A stretch of 64,000 nt of DNA from Paenibacillus pedocola (GTDB taxonomy: Bacteria > Bacillota > Bacilli > Paenibacillales > Paenibacillaceae), in contig NZ_CP134223.1 in assembly GCF_031599675.1 (NCBI RefSeq), positions 4,464,001-4,528,000 on the forward strand, written 5' to 3'. Positions within the stretch are counted from its first letter, which is position 1. The number at the start of each line of letters is the position of its first letter. The notes below the pieces were generated by a model. That model did no database searches. It was not told the DNA's origin and saw only the letters and a program-made list of their open reading frames with translations. Below, one piece after another: positions 26,734 through 35,079 of the stretch. The position numbers were made by a program, and so were the translations under genes.

Positions 26734-26755
26734 AATAATTAAGTTGTTAATTATT
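26734..26755. promoter_or_regulatory. Probable MarR operator
   Basis: A perfect 9-bp inverted repeat AATAATTAA-GTTG-TTAATTATT, 12 bp past the -10 box and so in the initially transcribed region. MarR proteins bind such AT-rich palindromes. Confidence 0.55.
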
Positions 26756-26841
26756 TATGGCTAAATTATTTTTAGGTTAATATATAAACTTTGATCTAAT
26801 AAACAATTTATGTATCCGGAAGCAGCCATGGAGGTGAAGAA

Positions 26842-27270
26842 TTGACAGAACGGGATGATTATTTTGAAATCTCCTTGCTATTCAAGACGTTCTTGAAGGG
26901 GGTTGCCCAGGAATGGAACAAACAAGGCTTTCGTTTAAGCCAGACGCAGTTCAAGGCACTGCATGTCTTGTCGAAGGAAGGACCGATGATGGTATCGCAG
27001 CTTGCCGCTGCCCTTGATTTGACTCCTGCCGCAGTTACCGGCATTACGGATCAGCTGCTCGCTGAAGCTTACATTCAGAAAGAACGCGCCGAAGGAGACC
27101 GCCGGGCGGTAAAAATTACACTCACAGCCGAAGGTAAAACCATCATCAAAGAGGTGCAGGATAAGCAGAAGGAAGTTATGCATTCCTATTTCAGTATTCT
27201 GCCCGAAGAAGACATGGATCATTTAAGAAGAATTTTTGCTGTATTGATTAAAGAAATTGACAAAAACTAA
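26842..27270 (+). CDS. MarR-family transcriptional regulator
   Basis: 142 aa, starting with TTG after GGAGGTG. The winged helix (SQTQFKALHVLSKEGPMMVSQLAAALDLTPAAVTGITDQL, wing KERAEGDRRAVKITLT) is typical. It lies 10 bp before an MFS efflux gene, so it is likely the local repressor that is released by the exported drug-like compound. Confidence 0.93.
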   Translation: MTERDDYFEISLLFKTFLKGVAQEWNKQGFRLSQTQFKALHVLSKEGPMMVSQLAAALDLTPAAVTGITDQLLAEAYIQKERAEGDRRAVKITLTAEGKTIIKEVQDKQKEVMHSYFSILPEEDMDHLRRIFAVLIKEIDKN

Positions 27271-27279
27271 AAAGAGACG

Positions 27280-28920
27280 GTGACGAAGAAAACCATGGAA
27301 CATTTATCTGACAAGCGCAAGCTTTCAATTATGATCGCCATTATGGCAGCTATGCTGTTTGCCGCGATTAACCAGACAATTACAAGCACGGCGATGCCGC
27401 GCATTATCGCTATCCTCGACGGTATGGATTACTATACCTGGACCATTAATATTTATCTGCTTACCTCCACGATTGCTACTGTCCTTGTCGGCAAGCTCTC
27501 CGATATGTTTGGACGCAAGCCGTTCCTGCTGGCCGGGATTTTGCTATTTATGGTCGGTGCCTTTCTGACAGGTACTTCTGATGATGTGTATCAGTTTATT
27601 ATTTATCGCGGGATTCAAGGGATTGGCGCAGGTATTATCCAGTCCACCGCATTCACAGCCGTAGGCGACCTGTTCCCTCCGCGTGAACGCGGCAAATGGA
27701 TGGGCCTGATGACAGCGGTCTTCGGTTTCTCCAGCGTACTTGGACCGACACTCGGCGGGTACCTGATTGATCATCTCGACTGGCACTGGCTCTTCTGGAT
27801 CTTCCTGCCGCTTGGTTTTGTAGCGTTCGCAATGATCCTTGCCCTGTTCCCAAAAGCCAAACGCGGAGAGTCGACCAGTATCGATTACCTGGGTTCTCTG
27901 TTTATGACAACTACGATTGTACCGCTGCTGCTGGCGTTTTCCTGGGCGGGTACAGAATACGAGTGGGGTTCTTCGCAGATTCTCGGCCTGCTGGCAGCAA
28001 CGGTTGTGTCGGCTGTCATCTTTATCTTCACCGAGACCAAAGCTAAGAATCCGATCCTGCCTCTTCATTTATTTAAAAATAGCGTCGTTACCATCTCCAA
28101 TCTGATCGGGTTTCTGATGAACTTCGGCATGATGGGGGCAATGATCTATCTTTCCTTCTTCGTGCAAGGCGTGCTGGGAATTTCCGCAACTTATGCAGGG
28201 TATGTCACCATGCCGATGTCGATCGTTATGGTAGTAGCCAGCGCCTTAACCGGTCAGATGATTGCCAAGAAAGGCAAATACAAACGTTTCGCACTGATCG
28301 GTGTACCGATCATGGTTGCCGGGATGGCAATCATGGTATTCATGAACAACGTGCCGATGGCAGTCCTCAGTATGATCGTATTCGGGCTTGGCCTTGGTCT
28401 AGGGATGCCTGTATTCTCACTGGCTACACAAAATGCCGTATCTCATACCGAGCTCGGTGCAGTTACGGCCTCTACCCAGCTGTTCCGTAACCTTGGCGGC
28501 ACGATTGGGATCGCCGTTATGGGTACAGTTATGTCGAACAATCTGACCAAACATCTAAAAGAAGCATTGACCTCACCTTCGGCACCGGATTTCAGCACAC
28601 TGGATCCGAAGATGGCTGAGCAGCTTACAGCCTTCGCCAATCCGCAGGCGCTGATGAACAAGCCGCTGCTGGAGCAGACGCAAGCAAGTCTTCCTGCTGA
28701 TGTCCAGCCGCTCTTCGCACAGATGATTGACAGTATCCGTGACGCGCTGGGCCAGACCTTGTCCACTGTATTCTTAACCGGAACAATTGTCCTGTGTGCC
28801 GCCTTCGTGCTCGTCTTCTTCCTGAAGGAGCTTCCGCTTCGGTCCTCGAACAAGGCACCGGCAGAAGGTGAAGCGCCAGAAGCCTTAGACTCCGGTAAGC
28901 TGGCTGTAGACAAAGCTTAA
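27280..28920 (+). CDS. MFS multidrug efflux transporter, DHA2 family (14 TM)
   Basis: 546 aa with about 14 membrane helices. Motif A GKLSDMFGRKPF between helices 2 and 3 and motif C GFSSVLGPTLGGYLIDH in helix 5 mark an EmrB/QacA-type drug:proton antiporter. The MDYYTWTINIYLLTSTI segment in helix 1-2 is common in the group. A GTG start at 27280 or the ATG at 27295 are both possible. It is controlled with the upstream marR. Confidence 0.93.
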   Translation: MTKKTMEHLSDKRKLSIMIAIMAAMLFAAINQTITSTAMPRIIAILDGMDYYTWTINIYLLTSTIATVLVGKLSDMFGRKPFLLAGILLFMVGAFLTGTSDDVYQFIIYRGIQGIGAGIIQSTAFTAVGDLFPPRERGKWMGLMTAVFGFSSVLGPTLGGYLIDHLDWHWLFWIFLPLGFVAFAMILALFPKAKRGESTSIDYLGSLFMTTTIVPLLLAFSWAGTEYEWGSSQILGLLAATVVSAVIFIFTETKAKNPILPLHLFKNSVVTISNLIGFLMNFGMMGAMIYLSFFVQGVLGISATYAGYVTMPMSIVMVVASALTGQMIAKKGKYKRFALIGVPIMVAGMAIMVFMNNVPMAVLSMIVFGLGLGLGMPVFSLATQNAVSHTELGAVTASTQLFRNLGGTIGIAVMGTVMSNNLTKHLKEALTSPSAPDFSTLDPKMAEQLTAFANPQALMNKPLLEQTQASLPADVQPLFAQMIDSIRDALGQTLSTVFLTGTIVLCAAFVLVFFLKELPLRSSNKAPAEGEAPEALDSGKLAVDKA

Positions 28921-28952
28921 GCATAACGCATCCATAATTAACCCTGCTATTC

Positions 28953-28998
28953 AAAAAGGGCAATCCCCGGTCATTGTGACTGCGGGATTGCCCTTTTG
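28953..28998 (+). terminator. Terminator of the MFS gene
   Basis: AAAAAGGGCAATCCC / CGGGATTGCCCTTTT hairpin, 32 bp after the stop. Confidence 0.9.
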
Positions 28999-29110
28999 CC
29001 TGTTCAAGATGGTTAGACCCGGAATGATCCGGGTAAAACTATTCACATCTTCCTTACAAACTGCTGTAGATTCAATAATACTAGAATTATTAAAAAGGAG
29101 GCGGCGGTGC

Positions 29111-29644
29111 ATGACATTCTTCGAACCTGCTCAGCCGGGAGCGGACCTATCCATAGAGACTTTACATTTCGAGGCTGACGGCTTACTGCCGAATAATCCG
29201 GAACTTCCGGCGGTTCTGTATACAGGTGCTCTGCAGGATAAACCGGAAAATGCAGAGCAGATCTTTAATAGTAACGGCTGGCTGAACAGCTGGGTGAACG
29301 GTGTGTTCAGCTACCACCATTATCACAGCAATGCTCATGAGGTGCTTGGGGTGATGTCCGGCAGCGCCAGCCTGCAGCTTGGCGGTGATTCCGGCCGTAC
29401 CGTTCAGGTGTCGGCCGGAGATGTGCTGGTACTGCCGGCGGGAACGGCACACAAGCGTCTTACCGCCACGGAGGACTTCCGTGTGGCCGGCGCTTATCCC
29501 GGCGGAGCCGATTACAACACCCGCCGGGCCACACCTGCCGATCACGCAGCGGCGCTCCCGGAAATCGCCAGGGTGCCGCTGCCGGAAAACGACCCCGTCT
29601 ACGGCAAGGCGGGACCGCTGCTGAAGGCCTGGGGAGCGGACTGA
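29111..29644 (+). CDS. Cupin-domain protein (YjlB-like)
   Basis: 177 aa. The ATG at 29111 follows AAGGAGG; the upstream open frame lies in the terminator region and is not used. The cupin motif 1 is seen as GVFSYHHYHSNAHEVLGVMSGSASL, with three His and one Glu metal ligands; motif 2 is GDVLVLPAGTAHKRL. It resembles B. subtilis YjlB, whose function is not established. It stands alone and converges on the methyltransferase gene. Confidence 0.85.
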   Translation: MTFFEPAQPGADLSIETLHFEADGLLPNNPELPAVLYTGALQDKPENAEQIFNSNGWLNSWVNGVFSYHHYHSNAHEVLGVMSGSASLQLGGDSGRTVQVSAGDVLVLPAGTAHKRLTATEDFRVAGAYPGGADYNTRRATPADHAAALPEIARVPLPENDPVYGKAGPLLKAWGAD

Positions 29645-29663
29645 TTAGGCGTGGATATACCAA

Positions 29664-29694
29664 AAGCGCTTTGCCCGATTTCAGCAAAGCGCTT
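29664..29694. terminator. Bidirectional terminator
   Basis: A perfect 11-bp stem AAGCGCTTTGC / GCAAAGCGCTT between the convergent cupin and methyltransferase genes. Confidence 0.75.
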
Positions 29695-29710
29695 GCCCTC
29701 GCAGACGGCC

Positions 29711-30607
29711 TTAATGTCTGCTGTACATATTCTGATCCCGCAGCCGGATTAGTACCTTGCCGAAGCGTCCGCCCTGCTGCACTACTACTGTCCCCTCCGG
29801 ATACGCGGCGTGCACATAGTCAGTGACGATTTGCCGGGTGCCGCTGCCGGCAGCCAGTCTATGATGATTCAGCAGCTCCAGCACCTCTTCGATGGCCGCG
29901 TCTGCCGTTAGCTCGGTGCTCTTCATTTCTTTTGTCACAATCGACTCATAAGCATAATCGTTTAAATAGAGCAGATGAAGCAGATAAGCCATATCTGAGG
30001 ATTCCACCTTAGTCTCCTTGCCGGTCAGCAGCGGCAGCACCTCATTAAGCAGACTATGCTGCCTGGCCCCTGCCGCAAAACTAATATAGCAATATTGGCT
30101 GGCACAGCTGAGCACCCGCTGCACACTCTCCCAGTCATAAACCGCCGGACACATCGAGACAAAGACGAGATCGAAGGCCTGCTCCCAGCCTTTATCCGCA
30201 AGATCAATATTTTCGAAGGCTTCGCGCACTAGCTTAATTTCCGCTTTTCCCGGGCTGACCCTTGATTTGTTGGCTTCCAATAAACCGGCCAGTAGAGCAT
30301 TCGGCTCAACAGCTGTAACCTCCGCTCCACGCTCGGCAAACGGCACACTGAATCCGCCGGAAGCTGCGCCGACATCCAGCACAGACAAGCCATCAAAATC
30401 GACACCCTGCCCTTCAAGCCAGCCGATAATCCGCTCGGCCCTTTGCCTTCCGCCTTCACTGAATACCTCTGCATTAAAACTCTCTGCCTTGTTATCAAAA
30501 GAATGCGTAGGATCAATGCCTGCCCGTTTCATCAGATTGCCGTGGGCTCTCGCGTCCTCCTTCCATGCTTGCTCCCATATTTGAACATTAAATAAATCCT
30601 GACTCAT
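29711..30607 (-). CDS. SAM-dependent methyltransferase (class I)
   Basis: 298 aa. The ATG at 30607 is 9 nt after AAAGGA; another three codons up is too close to it. Motif I is LSVLDVGAASGGFSVPFAERGA, followed by VTAVEPNALL. The FDLVFVSMCPAVYD segment is motif IV. The substrate is unknown. The operator-like repeat in its promoter matches one before the neighbouring Rrf2 regulator, which suggests redox, iron-sulphur or NO-linked control. Confidence 0.88.
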   Translation of the reverse strand: MSQDLFNVQIWEQAWKEDARAHGNLMKRAGIDPTHSFDNKAESFNAEVFSEGGRQRAERIIGWLEGQGVDFDGLSVLDVGAASGGFSVPFAERGAEVTAVEPNALLAGLLEANKSRVSPGKAEIKLVREAFENIDLADKGWEQAFDLVFVSMCPAVYDWESVQRVLSCASQYCYISFAAGARQHSLLNEVLPLLTGKETKVESSDMAYLLHLLYLNDYAYESIVTKEMKSTELTADAAIEEVLELLNHHRLAAGSGTRQIVTDYVHAAYPEGTVVVQQGGRFGKVLIRLRDQNMYSRH

Positions 30608-30657
30608 GGTTATCATTCCTTTCGCGTGATATACTCCTGTAACTACGGAGACTTAAA

Positions 30658-30672
30658 AGACTTATAATATCT
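30658..30672. promoter_or_regulatory. Probable Rrf2 operator before the methyltransferase gene
   Basis: AGACTTATAATATCT has one perfect AGACT half and one degenerate half. It aligns with the perfect inverted repeat at 31118-31132. Confidence 0.5.
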
Positions 30673-30702
30673 GTAATAAAGCCATAAAAATAACGGCGAT
30701 GA

Positions 30703-31101
30703 TCAATCTACCGTTATTTGTGCAGCAAGCTCGGCAATTTTTTTATTCCGTAAATAATCTTCCATCCGGTTCTCGGCTTCCACCATCACCTGCTGGATCA
30801 GACATTCGCTGGGATGGTTAAGTGTGCAGTCAAACAGCGAGGCCGTTCCTTCAATCGCATGGATAATATCGAGAAAAGAAATATCGTCCTTCTTCCGCTT
30901 GAGCAGATAACCGCCATTCGCCCCGGAGGCCGACTGAATCAGTCCGGCCTTCACCAGCTTGGTCAGAATCTTGGACAGATAAGTAGGTGAAACATCCTGC
31001 CGTTCGGCCAGCTGCTGAACCCCCACCGGCTTATCAGGAGAAGCAGCGACCAGAAAAAGCATCGTATGCAGCGCATAATTCGTGGCTTTGGAGTACTTCA
31101 T
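30703..31101 (-). CDS. Rrf2-family transcriptional regulator
   Basis: 132 aa from the ATG at 31101, behind GAGGTGGAAG. The winged helix is KYSKATNYALHTMLFL with SPTYLSKILTKLVKAGLI and the GANGGYLL wing. Only one Cys pair remains in the C-terminal region (FDCTLNHPSECLIQ), so an iron-sulphur cluster is possible but the third ligand is not clear. It may sense redox or nitric oxide and control the downstream methyltransferase gene, 95 bp away. Confidence 0.9.
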   Translation of the reverse strand: MKYSKATNYALHTMLFLVAASPDKPVGVQQLAERQDVSPTYLSKILTKLVKAGLIQSASGANGGYLLKRKKDDISFLDIIHAIEGTASLFDCTLNHPSECLIQQVMVEAENRMEDYLRNKKIAELAAQITVD

Positions 31102-31117
31102 CTTCCACCTCAATTAA

Positions 31118-31138
31118 AGACTTTATTAGTCTATAATA
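31118..31138 (-). promoter_or_regulatory. Promoter and operator of the Rrf2 gene
   Basis: On the minus strand, TTGCCT, 17 bp, TATTAT (at 31138-31133). Just downstream lies AGACT-TTATT-AGTCT (31118-31132), a perfect 5-bp inverted repeat that would block transcription. This supports autoregulation. Confidence 0.55.
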
Positions 31139-31161
31139 GCCTTTATTCAGATGAAAGGCAA

Positions 31162-31201
31162 GCTCTTTAATCATACAGGAGCAACCATATGATTAAAGAG
31201 C
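31162..31201. terminator. Hairpin, possible terminator
   Basis: A perfect 13-bp inverted repeat GCTCTTTAATCAT / ATGATTAAAGAGC with a 14-nt loop, between the Rrf2 gene and the GH31 gene. It is distal to the GH31 stop; its role is uncertain. Confidence 0.45.
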
Positions 31202-31240
31202 GCCAACCGCAGGTAACTAGGCTTCCATCACACAAACAAC

Positions 31241-31427
31241 TTAACGGGGAAATCTCCATCTAATTTGTCCACTTTCCCCTTGAACATCGAATCAGGTGGA
31301 AAAACTCCATCTAATTCCCCTGAAAACGCGGCACCCAGCCCGTATCTGGGAAATTAGATGGAGAAAATCCCTCTAACGTCCGCCCCCAGCACCTCCAGAG
31401 AAAATTAGATGGAGAAAATCCAACTTG
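31241..31427. repeat. Dyad repeat element, copy B (four units)
   Basis: Units at about 31241, 31294, 31352 and 31403. The first two read CTCCATCTAATT and the last two AATTAGATGGAG, i.e. inverted. Same family and spacing as 10857-11044 and 37384-37568. Confidence 0.75.
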
Positions 31428-31501
31428 TATCTGTCTCCGTTTGGGTACCAAGAAACCTGCATGAGCGCACATGCTTCTGCCGGCAAGGCCGCGGTATCGC
31501 A

Positions 31502-31611
31502 GGTTCCGTAGTTTTCAGTAGTTCCAGCAGTTCCAGTAGTTCCCGTAGTTCCCGTAGTTCCCGTAGTTCCCGTAGTTCCCGTAGTTCCTTAGTTCCCGTA
31601 GTTTCCGTAGA
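31502..31611. repeat. 9-bp minisatellite
   Basis: Unit GTAGTTCCC occurs five times exactly in tandem (31536-31580), then once with a change, flanked by degenerate copies. It is too short in period and too variable to be CRISPR. The frames through it give simple Leu-Arg-Glu or Ser-Arg repeats and are not convincing genes. Confidence 0.8.
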
Positions 31612-31664
31612 TCTCCATACTTCCCCTAGTTCACGTTGTTCAAGTATTCCCCCGTGCCCCACCC

Positions 31665-34094
31665 TTACTCTATAGTTGCCGTTAAGATTTCACACAACGC
31701 GCCAAATAGCGAATGCTCAAGCTTAAGCGCTGCCAGGGAAGCCAGCGCAGCCGCAGGCGATGCTGACGACTTAACCAAGCCGAAGATCTGCTCCTTGAGC
31801 TGAAACTCAATTTGTGCCCGGTTCAGCAGGGTGAAAATGTCCTCTTTCACCCTGTTCCCGGCGAGCACAGCGCCGGCGAATTCAACCTCAATGGCGGTAT
31901 CCGTCGCCACCTCTGTAATCTCAACCGTTAAGATATGCGATGCATCGTCATACCCGGTTACCGTCCCGGCTTCCTCGCCTCCAACAAGCACCCGCACCTG
32001 CGAATCGGACACACCCGTGAAGCAGAGCTTCCAGCTCCGCCACCCCGGAATGGCAGCTGTATTTCCGCGGGCAGCGCCGATCGTAAAGCGGGCTGCTTCT
32101 TCCCAGCTCAGCGTCATTTCCGTGCAGCACCAGTTCTCTTCCCGGTCTTCTGCCGTTTCCTCCGTGTCTTCCCACAGCTGAAAGCTGCCGCTACTACCGG
32201 CAAATACTCTAACCTCTAGCTGCTGCGGATTCGCCACCGAGGAGGTATACTCGGTCAGGTCGGCCAGCGGAATAATTGCTCCCGCCTTGGCCAGCACCGG
32301 AATGCTCTCCAGATTCCGGTAGAGCGCCAAGCTGCGTCCGCCATCGTATACTCTGCCGCTGAAGAAATCAATCCAGCGGCCTTCCGGCAGCCACGCTTTG
32401 AATTCAGCAACGCCCGTTCTGCGGTCTACCGGCCGGGTCACCGGACAGGCGATCAGCTCCGTGCCGAAGTAGTACTGGTTCGGCACATCATAAGCCTCGG
32501 GCTGCTCCGCATGATGGTAATACATTGGCCGGACCAGCGGAAGCCCGTCCCGGCTGGCATAACGGTTCATCGTATATAAGTACGGAATCAGCCGGTGCCG
32601 CAGCCTCAGCGAAGCCTTCATCAACGACTCTGCAACCGGGTTGAACCGCCACGGTTCCTTGCTGTTGAACGGGCTGGCTGAGCTGTGCAGACGCAAGATA
32701 GGGGAGAATACGCCAAACTGCACCCAGCGCATCCCCAGCTCATCATCCAAATACCCCTGCATATGTCCGCCGATGTCGTGGCTCCACCAGCCGTACCCTG
32801 CATTTGCAGCATTGGCTGTAAAATACGGCTGGAAATCGAGCGATTCCCAGGTGACAATCGTGTCGCCGGAGAAGCCTACCGGATAACGGTGGCTGCCGAG
32901 TCCGGCATAGCGTGAGAAGGTTAACGGCCTGCTTCCCCGCCGTCCGCTGTCCAGATAGTGATAGTGGTTCAGCATCCACAGCGGATCGAGGCCCGGAACC
33001 CTGGTCACTCCGCCCTGCTGCCAGTCAATCCACCAGAAGTCCACGCCTTCTTCTTCCAGCGGGTGGTGCAGAACCTTGAAATAAGCCTGCAGGAATTTCG
33101 GGTCGGTAATATCAAATTCCACTGCATCGCCCCGCTCCGGATCCATGCCCAGCTCCGCGGCAATCGCCAGATAAGGGTCTTCGAAAGCCCGCACTCCATC
33201 CGCCGGATGAACGTTAAGCGTGACGTGCAGTCCCCGCTCATGCAGCCAGGAGAGGAATTCTCCCGGGTCCGGGAACAGCTCGCGGTTCCAGGTATAACCC
33301 GTCCAGCCGCTGCCGTACTGGGGATCAACATCGACAAGATGCCAGTCCATGTCCATTACGGCAACAGAGAAGGGAATCTGCTCCGACTCGAACCGCTCCA
33401 TCAGCGCTTTGTATTCATCCGCCGTGTATCGGTAATACCGGCTCCACCAGTTGCCAAGTGCATAGCGCGGCAAGAGCGGCGTAGGCCCGCACAGCTGATA
33501 GAAGTCCTTCAGGCAGGCCAGATAATCATGGCCGTAGCCGAAGAAATACAGGTCCTGCCCTTCTGCGGTACGAGGCGTGACCTGACCATCCCCCTCCAGC
33601 AGGAGTGAACGGCTGTCGTCAACAAGCGTATACCCGCTGCGGGACAAGAGCCCGGACTCCAGCGGAATCGCCCCGTCCGCATTATCTAGCGTACGCGCCG
33701 TACCGCCGAGGTCCTGTGGCATGTCGCCATAATTCCAGACACTCATCAGGTGGCCCGAACCGTTCCGGACGCGCACACTGAGGCCGTGGCGGGAAAACGG
33801 CTGCTTGTCATAGCTCACATGCAGGTGCAGCGTAATCACCTCAAGCTTGTTCCCGTGGTCGATCACGCGGAATTCGGGGACAGCAAAATCCCGGTTCACC
33901 ACAGTCTGTGTAGCCCGGTCCTCAAAGCTTCCCCTGGCGCTGTATTCCAGGCGGATCAGCTGCGGAGTCAGGACCGTAAAGCGATAACCATCTCCCTGAA
34001 TGATTGCGTCCGTATTAGCGCAGGGCTGCACCCGCAGCTTCATATGTCCCGGCAGGGGACGCTGCTCTTGAATGGCATTATTAGTTTTGTTCAT
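31665..34094 (-). CDS. Glycoside hydrolase family 31 (alpha-glucosidase-like)
   Basis: 809 aa. An N-terminal beta-sandwich (to about 200) is followed by the GH31 barrel. The catalytic nucleophile is Asp357 in WWIDWQQ and the acid/base Asp411 in VGFSGDT; RYAGLGSHRYPVGFSGD and GYGWWSHDIGGHMQG are family blocks. It lacks a signal peptide, so it cleaves oligosaccharides after import. GH31 enzymes include alpha-glucosidases and alpha-xylosidases; this one is near a GH13 gene, favouring alpha-glucans. The start is ATG at 34094. Confidence 0.92.
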   Translation of the reverse strand: MNKTNNAIQEQRPLPGHMKLRVQPCANTDAIIQGDGYRFTVLTPQLIRLEYSARGSFEDRATQTVVNRDFAVPEFRVIDHGNKLEVITLHLHVSYDKQPFSRHGLSVRVRNGSGHLMSVWNYGDMPQDLGGTARTLDNADGAIPLESGLLSRSGYTLVDDSRSLLLEGDGQVTPRTAEGQDLYFFGYGHDYLACLKDFYQLCGPTPLLPRYALGNWWSRYYRYTADEYKALMERFESEQIPFSVAVMDMDWHLVDVDPQYGSGWTGYTWNRELFPDPGEFLSWLHERGLHVTLNVHPADGVRAFEDPYLAIAAELGMDPERGDAVEFDITDPKFLQAYFKVLHHPLEEEGVDFWWIDWQQGGVTRVPGLDPLWMLNHYHYLDSGRRGSRPLTFSRYAGLGSHRYPVGFSGDTIVTWESLDFQPYFTANAANAGYGWWSHDIGGHMQGYLDDELGMRWVQFGVFSPILRLHSSASPFNSKEPWRFNPVAESLMKASLRLRHRLIPYLYTMNRYASRDGLPLVRPMYYHHAEQPEAYDVPNQYYFGTELIACPVTRPVDRRTGVAEFKAWLPEGRWIDFFSGRVYDGGRSLALYRNLESIPVLAKAGAIIPLADLTEYTSSVANPQQLEVRVFAGSSGSFQLWEDTEETAEDREENWCCTEMTLSWEEAARFTIGAARGNTAAIPGWRSWKLCFTGVSDSQVRVLVGGEEAGTVTGYDDASHILTVEITEVATDTAIEVEFAGAVLAGNRVKEDIFTLLNRAQIEFQLKEQIFGLVKSSASPAAALASLAALKLEHSLFGALCEILTATIE

Positions 34095-34138
34095 TCTGTC
34101 TGCAAACCTCTTTTCCGGCCAGCCGGGTTCGATGAAGA

Positions 34139-35062
34139 CTACTCCTTCACCGCGCCGATCATGACCCCCTGGTTAAAGTATTTTTGGATAAACGGATAGA
34201 CGCACATGATCGGAACGGTAGCCACGATGATGACCGAATAGCGCATCATATTCGCCAGCCGCAGCGCGAGCTGCGCAGCCTCACCGGACCCTATGCCTGA
34301 CTGCATTTGGTTCGTAATCAGAATGTTGCGGAGAATCAGCTGCAGCGGGTGCAGATTAGGATTTTTGAGATAGATCAGGGCATTGAAATAAGAATTCCAG
34401 TGGCCGACGGCGATCCATAAGCCCAGCACGGCAATAATCGCTTTGGATAACGGCAGAACGACCTGTGTAAAAAAGCGGAGATTTCCGCAGCCGTCAATTT
34501 GCGCCGCCTCCCATAAATCTCCGGGGATACTCGTCTGGAAGAAGGTACGTGCGACAATAATGTTATATACGCCTACAGAAAACGGCAGCACCATCACCAG
34601 AAAGGTGTCATAAAGATGAAAATCACGGATGGTCAGAAAGGTCGGAATCAGCCCGCCATTAAAGAACATCGTAAAAATAAAGAACAGCGACAGAAACTTG
34701 CGCCCCCGAAGATCCTTGCGCGAGAGTGCATAGGCCGCTGAAATGTTCACTACAAGTCCGATGGCTGTCCCGGCAATTGTGTACAGAATCGTATTCCGGT
34801 AGCCGATCCAGATATTTTTATGGCGCAGCAGCTCCTGATAGCCGTCCAGGGTGAACCCTTTCGGAAACAGCCAGACCTGCCCGCCGGACACCGCCGAAGG
34901 ATCACTGAAGGAAGCGATAATTATAAAATACAGCGGGTAGATCAGGAGGATCAGAAAGATCACCGCAACAGCATACATTACAATTTCCATAACCGTGTCC
35001 GAGGACCGGTTGTTTTTGATTTTCCCCTTGTTCTCTTTAACTACAGGCGTTAGTACTCCCAT
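34139..35062 (-). CDS. Carbohydrate ABC transporter permease (LplC-like)
   Basis: 307 aa. The ATG at 35062 follows GGGAGGAG; upstream in-frame codons overlap the other permease. Six membrane helices. The EAA loop DLWEAAQIDGCGNLRFFTQVVLPLSKAI contacts the shared ATPase, which is not encoded here (MsmX-like ATPases are usually elsewhere). It pairs with the LplB-like permease and the solute-binding protein to import an oligosaccharide. Confidence 0.93.
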   Translation of the reverse strand: MGVLTPVVKENKGKIKNNRSSDTVMEIVMYAVAVIFLILLIYPLYFIIIASFSDPSAVSGGQVWLFPKGFTLDGYQELLRHKNIWIGYRNTILYTIAGTAIGLVVNISAAYALSRKDLRGRKFLSLFFIFTMFFNGGLIPTFLTIRDFHLYDTFLVMVLPFSVGVYNIIVARTFFQTSIPGDLWEAAQIDGCGNLRFFTQVVLPLSKAIIAVLGLWIAVGHWNSYFNALIYLKNPNLHPLQLILRNILITNQMQSGIGSGEAAQLALRLANMMRYSVIIVATVPIMCVYPFIQKYFNQGVMIGAVKE

Positions 35063-35079
35063 CGCTCTGCTCCTCCCTT

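Noticed and set aside
31502..31611. CRISPR-like array
   Set aside because: The 9-bp units are contiguous without unique spacers, and no cas genes are in the window.
31405..31675. Open frames in both strands through the 9-bp repeat (Leu-Arg-Glu and Ser-Arg repeats)
   Set aside because: The 9-bp period leaves all frames open by chance. There is no ribosome site and the peptides are simple repeats.
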